Shown here: one piece after another, positions 40,886 through 41,109 of the stretch | Layout of the letters: the number at the start of each line of letters is the position of its first letter | Position numbering within the stretch: the first letter of the stretch is position 1 | Assembly (NCBI GenBank): GCA_964589175.1 | Contig: CAZPRY010000037.1 | Location: forward strand, 1-41,109 | Length of the DNA: 41,109 nt | Direction: 5' to 3' | Source: CAZPRY01 sp964589175 | GTDB lineage: Bacteria > Fidelibacterota > UBA2242 | Made by a program: the position numbers and the translations under genes | The notes under the pieces: generated by a model | Database searches by the model: none | What the model was told of the DNA's origin: nothing | The model's input: only the letters and a program-made list of their open reading frames with translations

Positions 40886-41109
40886 ATGCAAAATGCACCG
40901 ATTCATGCCGTTCTTTTCGACCTGGACGGGACGCTGATTGATACGGCCCAGGATCTTTCGCTTTCCCTCAATCTTACCCTTGCCGAATTTGGCTACCTAC
41001 CTCTCGATCCGGAATACTGCATTTCACTGGTTGGCAACGGCATTCCGAATCTCGTCCGACGGGCTTTCGGGAAATCCGCTTACGACAATCCCGATTATCT
41101 CTGGACAGA
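40886..41109 (+). CDS. gph: HAD-family phosphatase, probably phosphoglycolate phosphatase (3' partial)
   Basis: The frame runs off the window after about 74 codons. It opens MQNAPIHAVLFDLDGTLIDT, with the HAD motif I DLDGT (nucleophile Asp and general-acid Asp two residues on), then DLSLSLNLTLAEFGY and 'ISLVGNGIPNLVRRAF', the cap-domain pattern of phosphoglycolate phosphatase. Gph removes 2-phosphoglycolate formed by DNA repair or oxygenase side reactions. Related HAD enzymes (beta-phosphoglucomutase, PpaX) cannot be excluded without the rest. Confidence 0.82.
   Translation, partial: MQNAPIHAVLFDLDGTLIDTAQDLSLSLNLTLAEFGYLPLDPEYCISLVGNGIPNLVRRAFGKSAYDNPDYLWT

Overview
The window is a bacterial chromosome segment, complete at neither end: a methyltransferase enters from the left and a phosphatase gene runs off the right. 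Three traits point to the FCB superphylum or a neighbour (Calditrichota, KSB1, Marinimicrobia or Zixibacteria-like) rather than to a proteobacterium or firmicute: a secreted GWxTD-domain protein, a secreted ligand-binding-type beta-propeller, and a DUF2135/YfaP-like secreted protein. This placement is an inference from gene content; there is no rRNA gene, and I recognised no tRNA gene.

Layout. (1) 1-3430 is an accessory patch: an Eco57I/TaqI-like DNA methyltransferase, an AT-rich NYN-domain nuclease gene, a duplicated remnant of the methyltransferase tail, and a cluster of palindromic repeats. (2) 3431-4849 is a triple-PAS signalling protein with a Cys-rich C-terminal module. (3) 4944-11016 (minus) is one tightly packed operon: obgE, dprA, a secreted propeller, a GWxTD protein and a degenerate isopropylmalate-dehydrogenase-like protein. 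(4) 11198-16065 holds housekeeping genes: an rRNA methyltransferase, class II aldolase with its terminator, a YbaK deacylase, RNase HI and a secreted DUF2135-like protein. (5) 16081-20640 (minus) is UvrD/PcrA helicase, MltG, an M50 site-2 protease and a possible 57-aa leading gene; a MATE transporter diverges from it.

(6) 22125-28480 (minus) is visibly AT-rich and is the main discovery candidate: a compact RiPP-type cluster. It reads radical SAM/SPASM enzyme, PqqD-like peptide-recognition protein, a 51-aa precursor ending in a perfect CX2CX2CX2C core, an alpha/alpha-toroid (squalene-cyclase-like) protein, and an asparagine-synthetase-type ATP-dependent amide synthetase without a glutaminase domain. 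A multi-motif HD-domain protein and a GT4 glycosyltransferase follow after a 214-base gap.

(7) 28792-34751 (minus) looks like an exopolysaccharide synthesis/export operon: membrane HEAT-repeat protein (apparently with a CTG start), processive GT2 synthase, TPR plus YaiO-type outer-membrane barrel, dolichol/phytol-kinase-like membrane protein and a secreted GH16 glycosidase. (8) 34942-40604 is signal transduction: a plus-strand Hpt-like/REC/degenerate GGDEF/REC protein, then a minus-strand Hpt - receiver - PAS histidine kinase phosphorelay with an unrecognised membrane protein behind it. (9) The right edge carries the start of a HAD phosphatase, probably Gph, with promoter elements that suggest a leaderless mRNA.
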